Shown: positions 1-13,435 of the stretch, one piece after another
Layout of the letters: every line of letters begins with the position of its first letter
Position numbering within the stretch: the stretch's first letter is position 1
Source: Polydactylus sextarius
Lineage: Eukaryota; Chordata; Actinopteri; Polynemidae
NCBI GenBank assembly: GCA_016801845.1
Contig: CM028919.1
Location: 10,924,501-10,988,500 of the forward strand
DNA length: 64,000 nt
Direction: 5' to 3'
Notes under the pieces: generated by a model
Told to the model about the DNA's origin: nothing
What the model saw: only the letters and a program-made list of their open reading frames with translations
Databases searched by the model: none
Position numbers and translations under genes: made by a program

Positions 1-105
1 AAATCACAAGTGCTTCATCGTGTCATAACAGGACTGTAGTGCAACGTGATTCACAAAACGTCCTATTCAGAAGATTCTGATAATGACAGTAACTATAAAC
101 TTCAA

Positions 106-1908
106 CTAGTCACACAGGAGGCTGCTCTCGGGGCTTTTGGCATCTACGTCTGCCCAGTAGGGCAGGATGAAGGGCAGGTCGGCCACTCGGCTCTCCAGAA
201 GACCCCACAAGTGCTCGGCTACAAACTGGTTTCCTTTCTCTGAGAGATGGAGTCCATCAGAAAGGTAGACGGTGTAATCCTGAGAATCACAGGACAAACA
301 AAGGTCTCACAAAACGCTAAATTATTTGTCAAAAACTGGCATCTTATTTTTTTCTAAACACTAGAAACAATCAAAAAAAAAAAACATCAATTAAACAATG
401 GAAATATGGTCACGACTTCTTTCTATGACAATGTTCTAAATAATTAATGGATGTGACACTGTTCCTGTGCAGTGATTTAGTGTTAAAAAGTTCAGTGTGT
501 CGCAGAGTTTATGATATGGTGAAACAACAGGAGCAAAAAAACACACTGTTCTCACCCGTCCATCTTTCTGCATGAGTGTCCACAGGTCGAGGACGTCAGT
601 TCCACACTGACCTGCAGCCTCAACACACGCCTGGGCGTACTCCCCCGCTACAGAGTTGAGGCGATTGAGAGTTTTTCCTGGAAGAGAAGCAGAGACGAAC
701 TCACAATCTTGGTTTGTGTGACGATACAAGAACAAGAAAAGAACAAGACGAGACTTTTTACAAGGGTGTTACCTTTCAAAATGCACTCTTTCTCCCAGGC
801 CGGTTCGTGAAGAGGTGGGGGGGTGATGAAGATCACTTTGTCTGCTGACACACCAGCTGAGGCCAGAAGTCTGGTGATCTCCTTCAGGTTTTCAGAGTAC
901 TCCTGCAGAGGGACGTGCTGCTGGGGGTTTTTATCTGCAGGACAGACACATAATGCATTCGAAAAATGAAATCATTAGAAAATAAATGATTAGAAACTGG
1001 ACTTTTATGTTACAATTAGGATAATACTCAGTTTGGATCATCTCAAGAAGGACAATTTCTAATTTACCAAACCTTTTTAACGCAGTGTAAAACAACTTGC
1101 AAGTGACAAATAAACATCTTGATTTTACAGTCAACCTCCAAAAATACTGGATCCATCATAATTACTATTTCTATCACTTTCAATGATGAGCAAACTTCTC
1201 ATCTTCATATGCAAAGTCTTTGGACTGCACTGTTTAAAAAAGGGGGATAGAAATCCGTACTTACAGCTCCAGCTTGTAGCAACATTAATTAATTATTACT
1301 AAACTTGTTACTTTGTTACTTCAGGTTCAGAGAATGTGACTGTACCTTCCAGAGCGCAGTCATTGGCTCCAAAGAAAACAGTAACAGCAGCTATGTTGTT
1401 TCCTGCTGAGTCTTGACTGTTTATGAGGCGAGGAAGAATAATCTTCCCCCATCTGGAGTTGTAACCAGACAATCCTCTGTTCACAACATCACATTTTCTA
1501 AAAGGAGAAGTTAGACAAACACCGTTAACTTTGGACGCTTATTCTTGTCTTACTTTTCTGTGCAAAACTGTGAAACTAATAAACAGCTCAATTTCTGTTT
1601 ATGACTCCGAGGAGGTTGTGATAATATAAGAATATATTAGATAGTTCAGATATGTTGGAGTTTACTTACCTCGCTAATTTATGGGCAAGATCCGCACCCC
1701 ACCCGTGAGGTTGAAATGAAAACTGAAAGTGAATCACAGTCAGAACTGGAGCTAACAGGTTAGCAACACATGCTAATTTACTGAAAGAAAGAACAGACAA
1801 ATGCACAATGATCTCGATGCGTCAAAGCAGTTTTAATTAACTCACCTGTGTGATGGAGTCGCCAAATAAAATCACTTTAGGCCAAATTACAGTTTTAAAC
1901 TTAGACAT
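106..1908 (-). CDS. iah1: IAH1: isoamyl acetate-hydrolysing esterase 1 homologue, SGNH/GDSL hydrolase (6 exons)
   Basis: Coding exons in order are 1846-1908, 1670-1722, 1346-1497, 773-934, 556-677 and 106-279. All have GT-AG introns with matching phases, giving 241 aa (human protein about 248 aa). The product belongs to the SGNH/GDSL family, whose members hydrolyse esters. The yeast homologue acts on isoamyl acetate, and the vertebrate substrate is not settled. Block I 'LFGDSIT' places the nucleophile at Ser18. Block II Gly50 sits in 'RGLSGYNSR', block III is 'GAND' at 82-85, and block V 'SDGLHLSEKG' supplies Asp192 and His195. No signal peptide or membrane segment is seen. The ATG at 1906-1908 is the first in frame ahead of block I. 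The gene is head-to-head with dnajc30. No AATAAA is visible in the 105 bp after the stop, so the 3' UTR probably runs off the left edge. Confidence 0.95.
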
Positions 1909-2619
1909 TGTTGAGGTATGAATCTGCTGCTCTGGGTAAACGTAACTTCCGGTGAGAGAAACTTCCCACATTTCAAAATAAAAGCCTCAACCGCATGATT
2001 TAATAATTGTTTAACGAACAAATAATGTTTTTTTTTTTTTTGTAACGATTTCCCCCCATATTTTTGTTTGTTTTTGAAAAGAACTGTATCCTATAGTTTG
2101 GTGTTAATTAAAAGTTAATCTCAGGGATTCATTTAAATTCAAGAACTACAATTGTACAATAGTAAAAAAAAAGCTCGAGTGACTATAATAGCAGTAGTTT
2201 GCGGAGATAGCCACTGCACCGGAATAATAAATAATAAACCGGGTTTCACTTCCTGATTTAATGGGAAAGTGATCATATGTGGTATATATGTTATATATGT
2301 TAATAGTTCTTGTTATCATTGGTGCATATATAATGTGGGTATCTTGTAGTGAATTTAAGGGGAGATTGTCTTTGTTTTATTTGGCTGTTTTAATGTATTT
2401 TTTTATTTTAAGACTTTACGTGTAATCTACCGGCTCCAAGCTTTGTGTCTGTAATAATAGTAAAAATATTTAAACTAAAACTTTTATTAAAAAGGTGCAG
2501 AAAATTGCGACGTGATTTTTGATTGTAGTTCTCGGTATTCACCACTGGGGGCGCCGCAGGCCGCCGAGCGTCGCTGAGCTACATGGACTTGACATTTCTT
2601 CTTCTCGCCCCTTGTAAAC
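1909..2619. promoter_or_regulatory. Divergent promoter interval between iah1 and dnajc30
   Basis: This 711-bp interval separates two start codons that point away from each other, so it must contain both promoters and 5' UTRs. An ETS-type motif ACTTCCGG lies at 1945-1952, 37 bp upstream of the iah1 ATG. A GC-rich stretch sits at about 2545-2580, just upstream of dnajc30. The middle is AT-rich, with a T-tract at 2028-2041. Transcription start sites cannot be read from sequence alone. Confidence 0.55.
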
Positions 2620-3624
2620 ATGGCGGAGGTCAGGCAGCGTTTGGGAAGAGGAGCGTACGACTTTTTACATAAAATATACAACCGTCACCTTTTGGAAGCT
2701 CCGAGACAAGGAGGTAAAGGTGCAATACAAGTTTTGACTCTAAAGGCAGAGGTTTTGTCGGGCGATATTAAAAATGGCGAACTGTCAGGAGCCGAAAATG
2801 CTTCGTACAGGTCGACGGTTGGAGCTTCAGGGGACAATTACACAAGTGTAACACCGGTGCTTGATGTTCTTGGCGACATATGGGGAAATGGAAATGTCGC
2901 TGAATGTGAGTTTAAAGTGTTTTCGATTTCTCACAAGAACCAGGTTCAACTTATAGAAAGAAATGTCCCTCGTTACGCCAAGTTTGGGAGGAGTTTCTGC
3001 ACCTCCGGCTCCTACAGTCGGTGTTTGAGTTGGGGACACGGACAGTTTGTGTTTATCAGGAATTACAGAAGCGACGAAACCCGATCTGAGCCTCTGTATA
3101 AAAGCAAAACGGGTTATTATGACATACTGGAGGTGTTACCGACCGCCACTCATGCCCAGATAAAAACAGCCTATTACAAACAGTCCTTCGTCTACCACCC
3201 GGATAGAAACTCCGGCAGCGAGGAGGCTACTCTCCGCTTCTCTGAGATCAGTGAGGCCTACACGGTGCTGGGGAACAAAGCTCTGAGGAAGAAATACGAC
3301 CGAGGACTCCTGAGTCAGACAGATCTCACTACCAGACCATCATCTAAGGAGGGTACCGGCGGCTCCGCCAGGAAGCAGACCGAGAGTCGCCGGTCTGTGC
3401 TGGACACGGACATCCGAGGAGGAGTCTTTGATTTCGACAAGTTTTACAAGTCTCACTACAGCGAACAGCTTCAGAGACAAAAAGACATCAGAGCCCGCAA
3501 AGAGGAGATGCTGAAGGAGAAACAGGAAACGATGAGTGAGAAGAAGCTGGGCTGGATGGTGGAGATATGCGCCGGGATGCTGCTGGTGATGTCTGTGGGT
3601 GTAATCATAAGCTTAAAGAAATGA
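2620..3624 (+). CDS. dnajc30: DNAJC30: mitochondrial DnaJ (Hsp40) subfamily C member 30, intronless
   Basis: A single-exon frame of 334 aa. The J domain spans about residues 166-230, with 'YYDILEVLPTATHAQIKTAY', the HPD motif at 193-195 and 'KKYDRGLLS' at its end. A C-terminal family signature 'FDFDKFYKSHYSEQLQRQ' follows, then a basic, probably coiled stretch. A hydrophobic segment at about 310-331 fits the inner-membrane anchor of DNAJC30. The basic, amphipathic N-terminus 'MAEVRQRLGRGAYDFLHKIY' fits a mitochondrial targeting peptide. In mammals DNAJC30 is a mitochondrial protein linked to ATP synthase and complex I maintenance. About 165 residues precede the J domain here against about 50 in human, so this is a long form. 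The ATG context (A at -3, G at +4) is strong, and no other Met occurs before the J domain. Symbol by homology; a teleost a/b paralogue suffix cannot be assigned. Confidence 0.92.
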   Translation: MAEVRQRLGRGAYDFLHKIYNRHLLEAPRQGGKGAIQVLTLKAEVLSGDIKNGELSGAENASYRSTVGASGDNYTSVTPVLDVLGDIWGNGNVAECEFKVFSISHKNQVQLIERNVPRYAKFGRSFCTSGSYSRCLSWGHGQFVFIRNYRSDETRSEPLYKSKTGYYDILEVLPTATHAQIKTAYYKQSFVYHPDRNSGSEEATLRFSEISEAYTVLGNKALRKKYDRGLLSQTDLTTRPSSKEGTGGSARKQTESRRSVLDTDIRGGVFDFDKFYKSHYSEQLQRQKDIRARKEEMLKEKQETMSEKKLGWMVEICAGMLLVMSVGVIISLKK

Positions 3625-4108
3625 TGAAGGAGGCTCAGTGGAGCGATGTTGTCTCAACTATAAACTTGACAAAGACACATTCACCTTTGAGTTATCACAA
3701 CATTTCACAGGAAGAACAGTTCTCTTGTGACTTGACGCCCTCACTATCACCTTTCTGTGGATGATGTTTTGATGTTGTTTCCTCCCGGTTCATCCATTGA
3801 GCTGCAACAGTAAAGTTCGAGAAAGTAACGAAATCAGCAGTTAATTAACCAATTACCCAAAGAATTTGCTGCCTCTCCTTGTCTTCAGATATCAGTCTTT
3901 GGGTATAGTTTGGGTTTGGTTTAGTGATTGAACCAAGCAGATCACATTACTTTATGTACATTTCACTAATGAAAATAATAAGCGAAGACGAGGAAGAGAA
4001 AACTACTGCCCACTCACTGTGTGAAGACTGTATTCATTAGGTAAAACCATTGTATGTGGACAAATCAGTGTCACTTGTTAAAGTCTGTATTGTTGTTTTG
4101 TTTTGTTC

Positions 4109-4134
4109 TATCAGCATGTCATCACATGCTGATA
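4109..4134 (+). other. Perfect 11-bp inverted repeat with 4-nt loop in the dnajc30 3' UTR
   Basis: Arm 4109-4119 (TATCAGCATGT) is the exact reverse complement of 4124-4134 (ACATGCTGATA), with loop CATC at 4120-4123. In RNA this would form a stable stem-loop, 485 nt after the dnajc30 stop codon. No function is assigned. Confidence 0.8.
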
Positions 4135-4398
4135 AAGAAATATTCAACAGTTGATTTACAACTTTAAAGTGCCACAGTTCATCTTGGCTTTTATAAAGTC
4201 TTCTGTCTTTCAGATTTCTTTATTTTTAAAGCAGCATAAGTTTTAATGAATGTTTGTAGGTATTTATGAAATATGCCCATTGGAGGCATTAAGGGACTGT
4301 AAAGTTTATGCCCAGATAGTTAAGTTAAAGAATGTGCCTTGGATGATATTTATTGTAAAAAAGAACAAACAAACAACTGATGGTTATATTATCCTGTT

Positions 4399-4408
4399 AA
4401 TAAATAAA
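4399..4408 (+). terminator. Candidate poly(A) signal of dnajc30 (overlapping AATAAA pair)
   Basis: Two overlapping AATAAA hexamers (4399-4404 and 4403-4408) lie 775 nt after the dnajc30 stop. They are the last good signal before the opposing cpsf3 signal. Confidence 0.6.
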
Positions 4409-4457
4409 TGACTTCTGATCAGTGTCACTGTCGGACTACAGTGAAATTAACGCTGCT

Positions 4458-4463
4458 TTTATT
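4458..4463 (-). terminator. Candidate poly(A) signal of cpsf3
   Basis: TTTATT on the plus strand is AATAAA on the minus strand, 556 nt past the cpsf3 stop. It lies only about 50 bp from the opposing dnajc30 signal. Confidence 0.6.
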
Positions 4464-5018
4464 TTTTTGTTGATACAGCACCAACACTAGATTTAAAACA
4501 AATTTTATAAAACATTTTCATTTAAACATTGAGATTTAGTGCATTTTTTTAGAAAATCACAGTTCACACAAACACAAGTCATAAATAAACTCACGTCAAA
4601 CAAAAACTACAGTACATCGACACGCAAATTAAATTAGTTAACTTATGAAATATAATTAAAAGTGCTTGCACAAAAGGAAAAAAAAAACAAATGTGAAAAT
4701 AAATAATGACATACAGTAGCTTATTAACTTCCCTTTCTTACATAGTTGCTCCAGAATTACAGGTTATAATCTTATTGTTAGTAAAAGTTCAATCTTGTTA
4801 GATTGACTTCATGAATACAAGAATAAACTTAAACATTTGATACTGATAGAAGAGAATCATGGATGATGGACCAAACCGATTCAACACGTCACTGTTTTCC
4901 TCAGGAGCATGTTAGTCAGTGTTTAGTACAAATACAAACTGGTTGTCACACAACAACCGTTGGACAATGTTTTCTTTTCGTGTGTGAAGTGTTCAGACCT
5001 GCGTCCTCATCTTTTTTC

Positions 5019-9364
<4,346 letters not shown>

Positions 9365-9900
9365 TTTTTCTTTTCTTTATTTTTCTTTTGCTGAATTTAG
9401 CGATTAAAATTTGATTTTAAAACATAAAAATTAAATTCAGTCATGACTGCTCTGTATTTACTGTGAATGAATGAGATTTAAAACGGTGCACTTCCGGCGG
9501 TGCGCCAAAACACCGCCGACTGGAAACACACGCCGCCTGACAAAGGTTCCGCACCGGACGTTGGACTGTCTATTTTTTTTTTTTTTTTTACTTTAACTAA
9601 ATTACACAGTTAAAAGAATTAAATCTTAAGTATTAAGTGTCCAAAATACATTCAAACAACATGGCGTTATTCATTTCTTGCTAATTGAATTATTGTTTAA
9701 TTTTACAACTACTTTATTTTGGGTGAATAATCCGCCGCGTCTCCTTTAAGTGGTGTTGGGTGTAGGCTGTGAAACTCAAAACGAAGCTGCAGAGTCAAAC
9801 TGTAGGTAAACAGAGAGCTCGTTTCTACAAAGAAATTAACTCTAAAAAAAAAAATAAACAACATTAAGACTCACTGGCTTTTGTACACACAGGTATGTTT
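9365..9900. promoter_or_regulatory. Divergent promoter region between cpsf3 and itgb1bp1
   Basis: The cpsf3 ATG reads leftward at 9364 and itgb1bp1 reads rightward. An ACTTCCGG ETS-type motif at 9490-9497 sits inside a GC-rich patch (9484-9555), 126 bp from the cpsf3 start. A non-coding first exon of itgb1bp1 is expected between here and 11.1 kb. Candidate 5' splice sites are AG|GTAAAC (GT at 9806) and CAG|GTATGT (GT at 9893). The head-to-head arrangement is also present in mammals. Confidence 0.55.
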
Positions 9901-11109
9901 TTAAATTACAACACGACTATATTTATTTAAACAGCGTTTGAGTTTGCTAACCTCCCGGTGAAAAGTCTTCGGTTTTCAACTTGAGTGTGAAAATGAATGC
10001 GGTGGGGGACATTTAAGGTGGAGTAGGACCGTGTTGCTGTTTTTAATTTAACAGATAGAAATTATAATTTATTTTGTATAAACACTAGCGATGTTTACAA
10101 CCGAACACGTGTAGTTAGCTAATTAGATAGACTATACAACGTTACCTGTTGATTCTGCTGTGTTATTTTTGTCAATGGGTCTATAAGGTGTCATTGTTTT
10201 TCCTACTTCCCTCATAAAACTGACCTCAGCTCAGATTCAGTCTCCATCAATAAACCTGTAATTTTTATTATTGATTATTATTGATGTGATTTAGGTGGAA
10301 AGAGTTGAAATGTAGCAGGTGCAACAGGTGAAATATTTATTATTATTATGTAATTTCATTTGCAGTTGATGCCACTTCCTATTACTCATAAACTACAGCC
10401 TTAAAAATAACCAGGCGGATCCTCTTTATAAAAAAATATATATTATTGTTTTATTGATGCTGATAAACATCTATGCCATCCAACTTTTCTAATCCAGCCA
10501 GGTTAGAAACAATTTTAGCAAATAAAAATGCAAAAATAAATTACAAATCATTTATAAAGTCGGGGGTGATCTTACAAAATAAAAGTATGGTAAATTGAAA
10601 GTGAAACTGAATTGAAACTACAATGATTTTCAAACTAAATGTCTCCAGATCACGTGGTCGTTGTGTCAGACAACACTGTTGTGGATTCAAAGTTTTAATT
10701 TGTTATTTGATTATTTTTTTAAAATATATTTTTAGTTTAAACTTAGAAATGGAAATGTTGAGTTAGAGGAGAGAGATATCTCCAGTAAAAGATGTTGATC
10801 ACCAGTAAGATATACAGATAAATAAAACTTCATTAACATTAACGTTTAGAGTATAATATCAAAGGCTGTGTAGTTGTCACAGATATATTTAGAGCATGTA
10901 AAAGAGGGATAATACATAGTGTTGTTAAATGTCTCCTTTCATTTAGCCATTGTTAAAAATTTAGACTCGTGTCTATGTTCTGCATTCAATTATTCATCAT
11001 CGCTGTTGAAACTTGAGATGCCGGTCCTTGTCTTGTGTTTAACACTCGTGGCCTGTGATGATCCAGATCGGCAGGGCTGGTGAGCTGGATGCTGTCGTCA
11101 TGGTGAAGG
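9901..11109 (+). other. Probable first intron and 5' leader of itgb1bp1
   Basis: No coding exon is recognised. The stretch is AT-rich with no identifiable repeats. The acceptor feeding the first coding exon is probably the CAG at about 11,066 or 11,074, just upstream of the ATG. Confidence 0.5.
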
Positions 11110-12441
11110 ATGTTTAGAAAAGTCAAAAAGCGCCACAGTAGCAGCAGCTCGCAAAGCAGCGAAATCAGCACCAAAAGCAAGGTACTATAACACACACACA
11201 CACACACACACACATGCATGTGTACACACAGATACACTGTCCTGTTCTTCAATTCAGCTTAACACTCTGTCATGTCTGCAGTCTGTGGACTCCAGTTTGG
11301 GAGGACTCTCCAGATCCAGCACCGTCGCCAGTCTCGACACAGACTCCACCAAGAGCTCAGGTTAGTTAACAAGCTCATTGAACTCAACAACATTTAAGCA
11401 TCATTATCTCTTCTCCCTTTATTTTCTCCTTTTCCTCTTAAACCAACTATTTGTTTATCATGTGGCCCCACAGGTAACAGCACATCAGATACATGTGCTG
11501 AGTTCAGAGTCAAGTATGTGGGAGCCATTGAAAAGTTACAGTTTGACATGAGCAAGACTCTCCAGGAGCCTCTGGACCTCATTAACTATATTGACGCTGC
11601 CCAGGTAGGAAGCTGGACAGAGACAGAGACTCACATCAAGTAGCAATGACTGCGTTCAGAGACTTTAGAAACATTCTTCTTCTTTTTACAGCAAGATGGA
11701 AAACTGCCCTTTGTGCCCGGAGACGAGGACATGGTTCTGGGAGTGTCCAAGTACGGCGTTAAAGTGGCCTCATTGGACCAGTGTGTGAGTAGTGGAGCAA
11801 AAGAAAAGTGATAAAGTGCATTTGAGAGTGAAAGCTCATTGATTAGTCTCTGCAGTATCGCTGTGTCATCAATACAGCAAACCATCATGATTTATGAAAC
11901 TCTGCATCAGTTAATAAAACAGAGCTGCTGACTCAAATATTTCAGTCCTGATGTTCAGTCCATTTTTATCTTAACTAATGCGGAGTGAGCTACATTTTCT
12001 ACATCTCTGGTACAGTGCTACACTTTTTTAAAATAGAGATTTACATCTAAAGCCACATTAATGTGACCATGTTACCATGTAACAATGTAATAATAAAGTG
12101 TTGCCCTCTGTCCAGGATGTTCTGCATCGCCACCCTCTGTACCTGATAGTACGTATGCTGTGTTACGACGATGGCCTCGGAGCAGGGAAGAACCTCCTCG
12201 CTCTCAAAACCACTGATCCAAAGCAAGAAGAGTGCAGCATTTGGGTTTACCAGTGCAGCAGCTCAGTGAGTGTGAAAATTATGTAAATTATGTAAAAAAT
12301 ATGAAAATTAAACCGTTTGTTGGATTTTTTTTTTTTTGACTTGTCTTGTTTTTGTTCTGCGTCTTAAAGGAGCAGGCTCAGTCCATCTGCAAAGTGCTGT
12401 CGACTTCTTTTGACTGTGCGGTGACGTCGGACAAGTCCTGA
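11110..12441 (+). CDS. itgb1bp1: ITGB1BP1 (ICAP-1): integrin beta-1-binding PTB adaptor (6 coding exons)
   Basis: Coding exons are 11110-11181, 11282-11360, 11474-11604, 11692-11784, 12116-12265 and 12370-12441. They are in phase and give 198 aa (human 200). The Ser/Thr-rich N-terminus contains the basic 'RKVKKRH' nuclear-localisation stretch and 'SRSSTVASLDTDSTKSS', in which Thr38 matches the CaMKII site of human ICAP-1. From about residue 58 a PTB domain follows ('AEFRVKYVGAIEKLQF', then 'DVLHRHPLYLIVRMLCYDDG'), ending 'ICKVLSTSFD' near the C-terminus. The PTB domain binds the membrane-distal NPxY motif of beta-1 integrin tails and also KRIT1, restraining integrin activation. The first 5' splice site (GTACTA) is weak and is followed at once by a CA repeat. 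The gene converges with asap2. Confidence 0.96.
11191..11214 (+). repeat. (CA)12 microsatellite next to a splice donor
   Basis: A perfect CA tract starting 10 nt after the end of the first itgb1bp1 coding exon. Confidence 0.9.
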
Positions 12442-13435
12442 GACCAGAGAGATGGACGGGGGAGCTGAGATCTGTTTAGTGACGCGACAGTTAATACGAA
12501 AACCACCATAACTGCACTGTGACGTTTGTACAATTTCCCTTTTTCCGACCAAATGTTCCACGTCAATTTTAACAAAGGCAGACTCACTTTGCCGTCCTGT
12601 GTTTCCCAGTATTTGTCAGGTACGACATTCCCAGGTTAAAAAAAAAAAAAACCTTGAATTAATTTCCTTTACCTCACTTGTTTCTTTTAATCTTTAAAAG
12701 TAAAGACCAAAGGGTAACGTTTTAACGTTTAGGAAGGAAGTAAACAACAAAACCCTCTGAACACATTGCACAAGTTTTTATCAGTGAAATGTAAATGAAT
12801 CATATTTAACATCCATTTCGGTACAGAAAGGTACATCACAGCATAACTTGTCTCCCCTCAGCTGTGTCAGGCTACGGTAGCCTGTTGGAGACATAAATCA
12901 GAAGAGAAACTCTACGGTTCACGTATTTGACAACATAACATTCACACGGTTTTGGACTTAGAAATATTTTTGTGTTTTTAAACAACAGTATTGGTACAAA
13001 AACAGTCACTGCTTGACTGGAAGGTTTGTTACAAAGAAGCTTTAGCTTTAAACCCTCTGCGTTTTGATTTATCCATTTTTATTTGGACTTAATTAATTAC
13101 TTAATTTGTCTCCTATTTTAAAATGTCTCGGTACCAAAAGTTTTCTGTCTGTTTTATGCAGCGATTAATTATGTATTCAGTTCATTAGATTTGCTGACAC
13201 CAGGGAAGTCTTAAAGTAGCTCAGAGTTTGAACGAAAAACAACAAAAACCAACATGTTTACATTTGTGGCATTAACTTGACTTTGCCTTGTACATAATTA
13301 TAATGATAATAATAATAATAATAATAATCCACATCACTGTTTCTCCTCCTTTTCACCTCGGTACATGGATGATTGGAATTGAAATGTGACAATAAGGAAA
13401 TGGAAAAAAAAACAAAATTGTTCTGGTACAATAAA
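12442..13435 (+). other. itgb1bp1 3' UTR (inferred)
   Basis: Non-coding sequence between the itgb1bp1 stop and the AATAAA at 13430-13435, giving a UTR of about 1 kb. It contains an (ATA)n run at 13302-13329. No ORF here resembles a known protein. Confidence 0.5.
13430..13435 (+). terminator. Candidate poly(A) signal of itgb1bp1
   Basis: AATAAA in the context 'GGTACAATAAAGG', about 1 kb after the stop codon. It is followed by a T-rich stretch, as expected for a downstream element. Confidence 0.5.

Larger units (their letters stand above)
3625..5018. other. Convergent 3' UTR interval of dnajc30 and cpsf3
   Basis: No coding exon lies here. The left 0.78 kb is the presumed dnajc30 3' UTR, which includes a perfect hairpin at 4109-4134. 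The right 0.55 kb is the presumed cpsf3 3' UTR. The poly(A) signals face each other around 4400-4463. The rest is AT-rich without repeats that I recognise. Confidence 0.7.
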
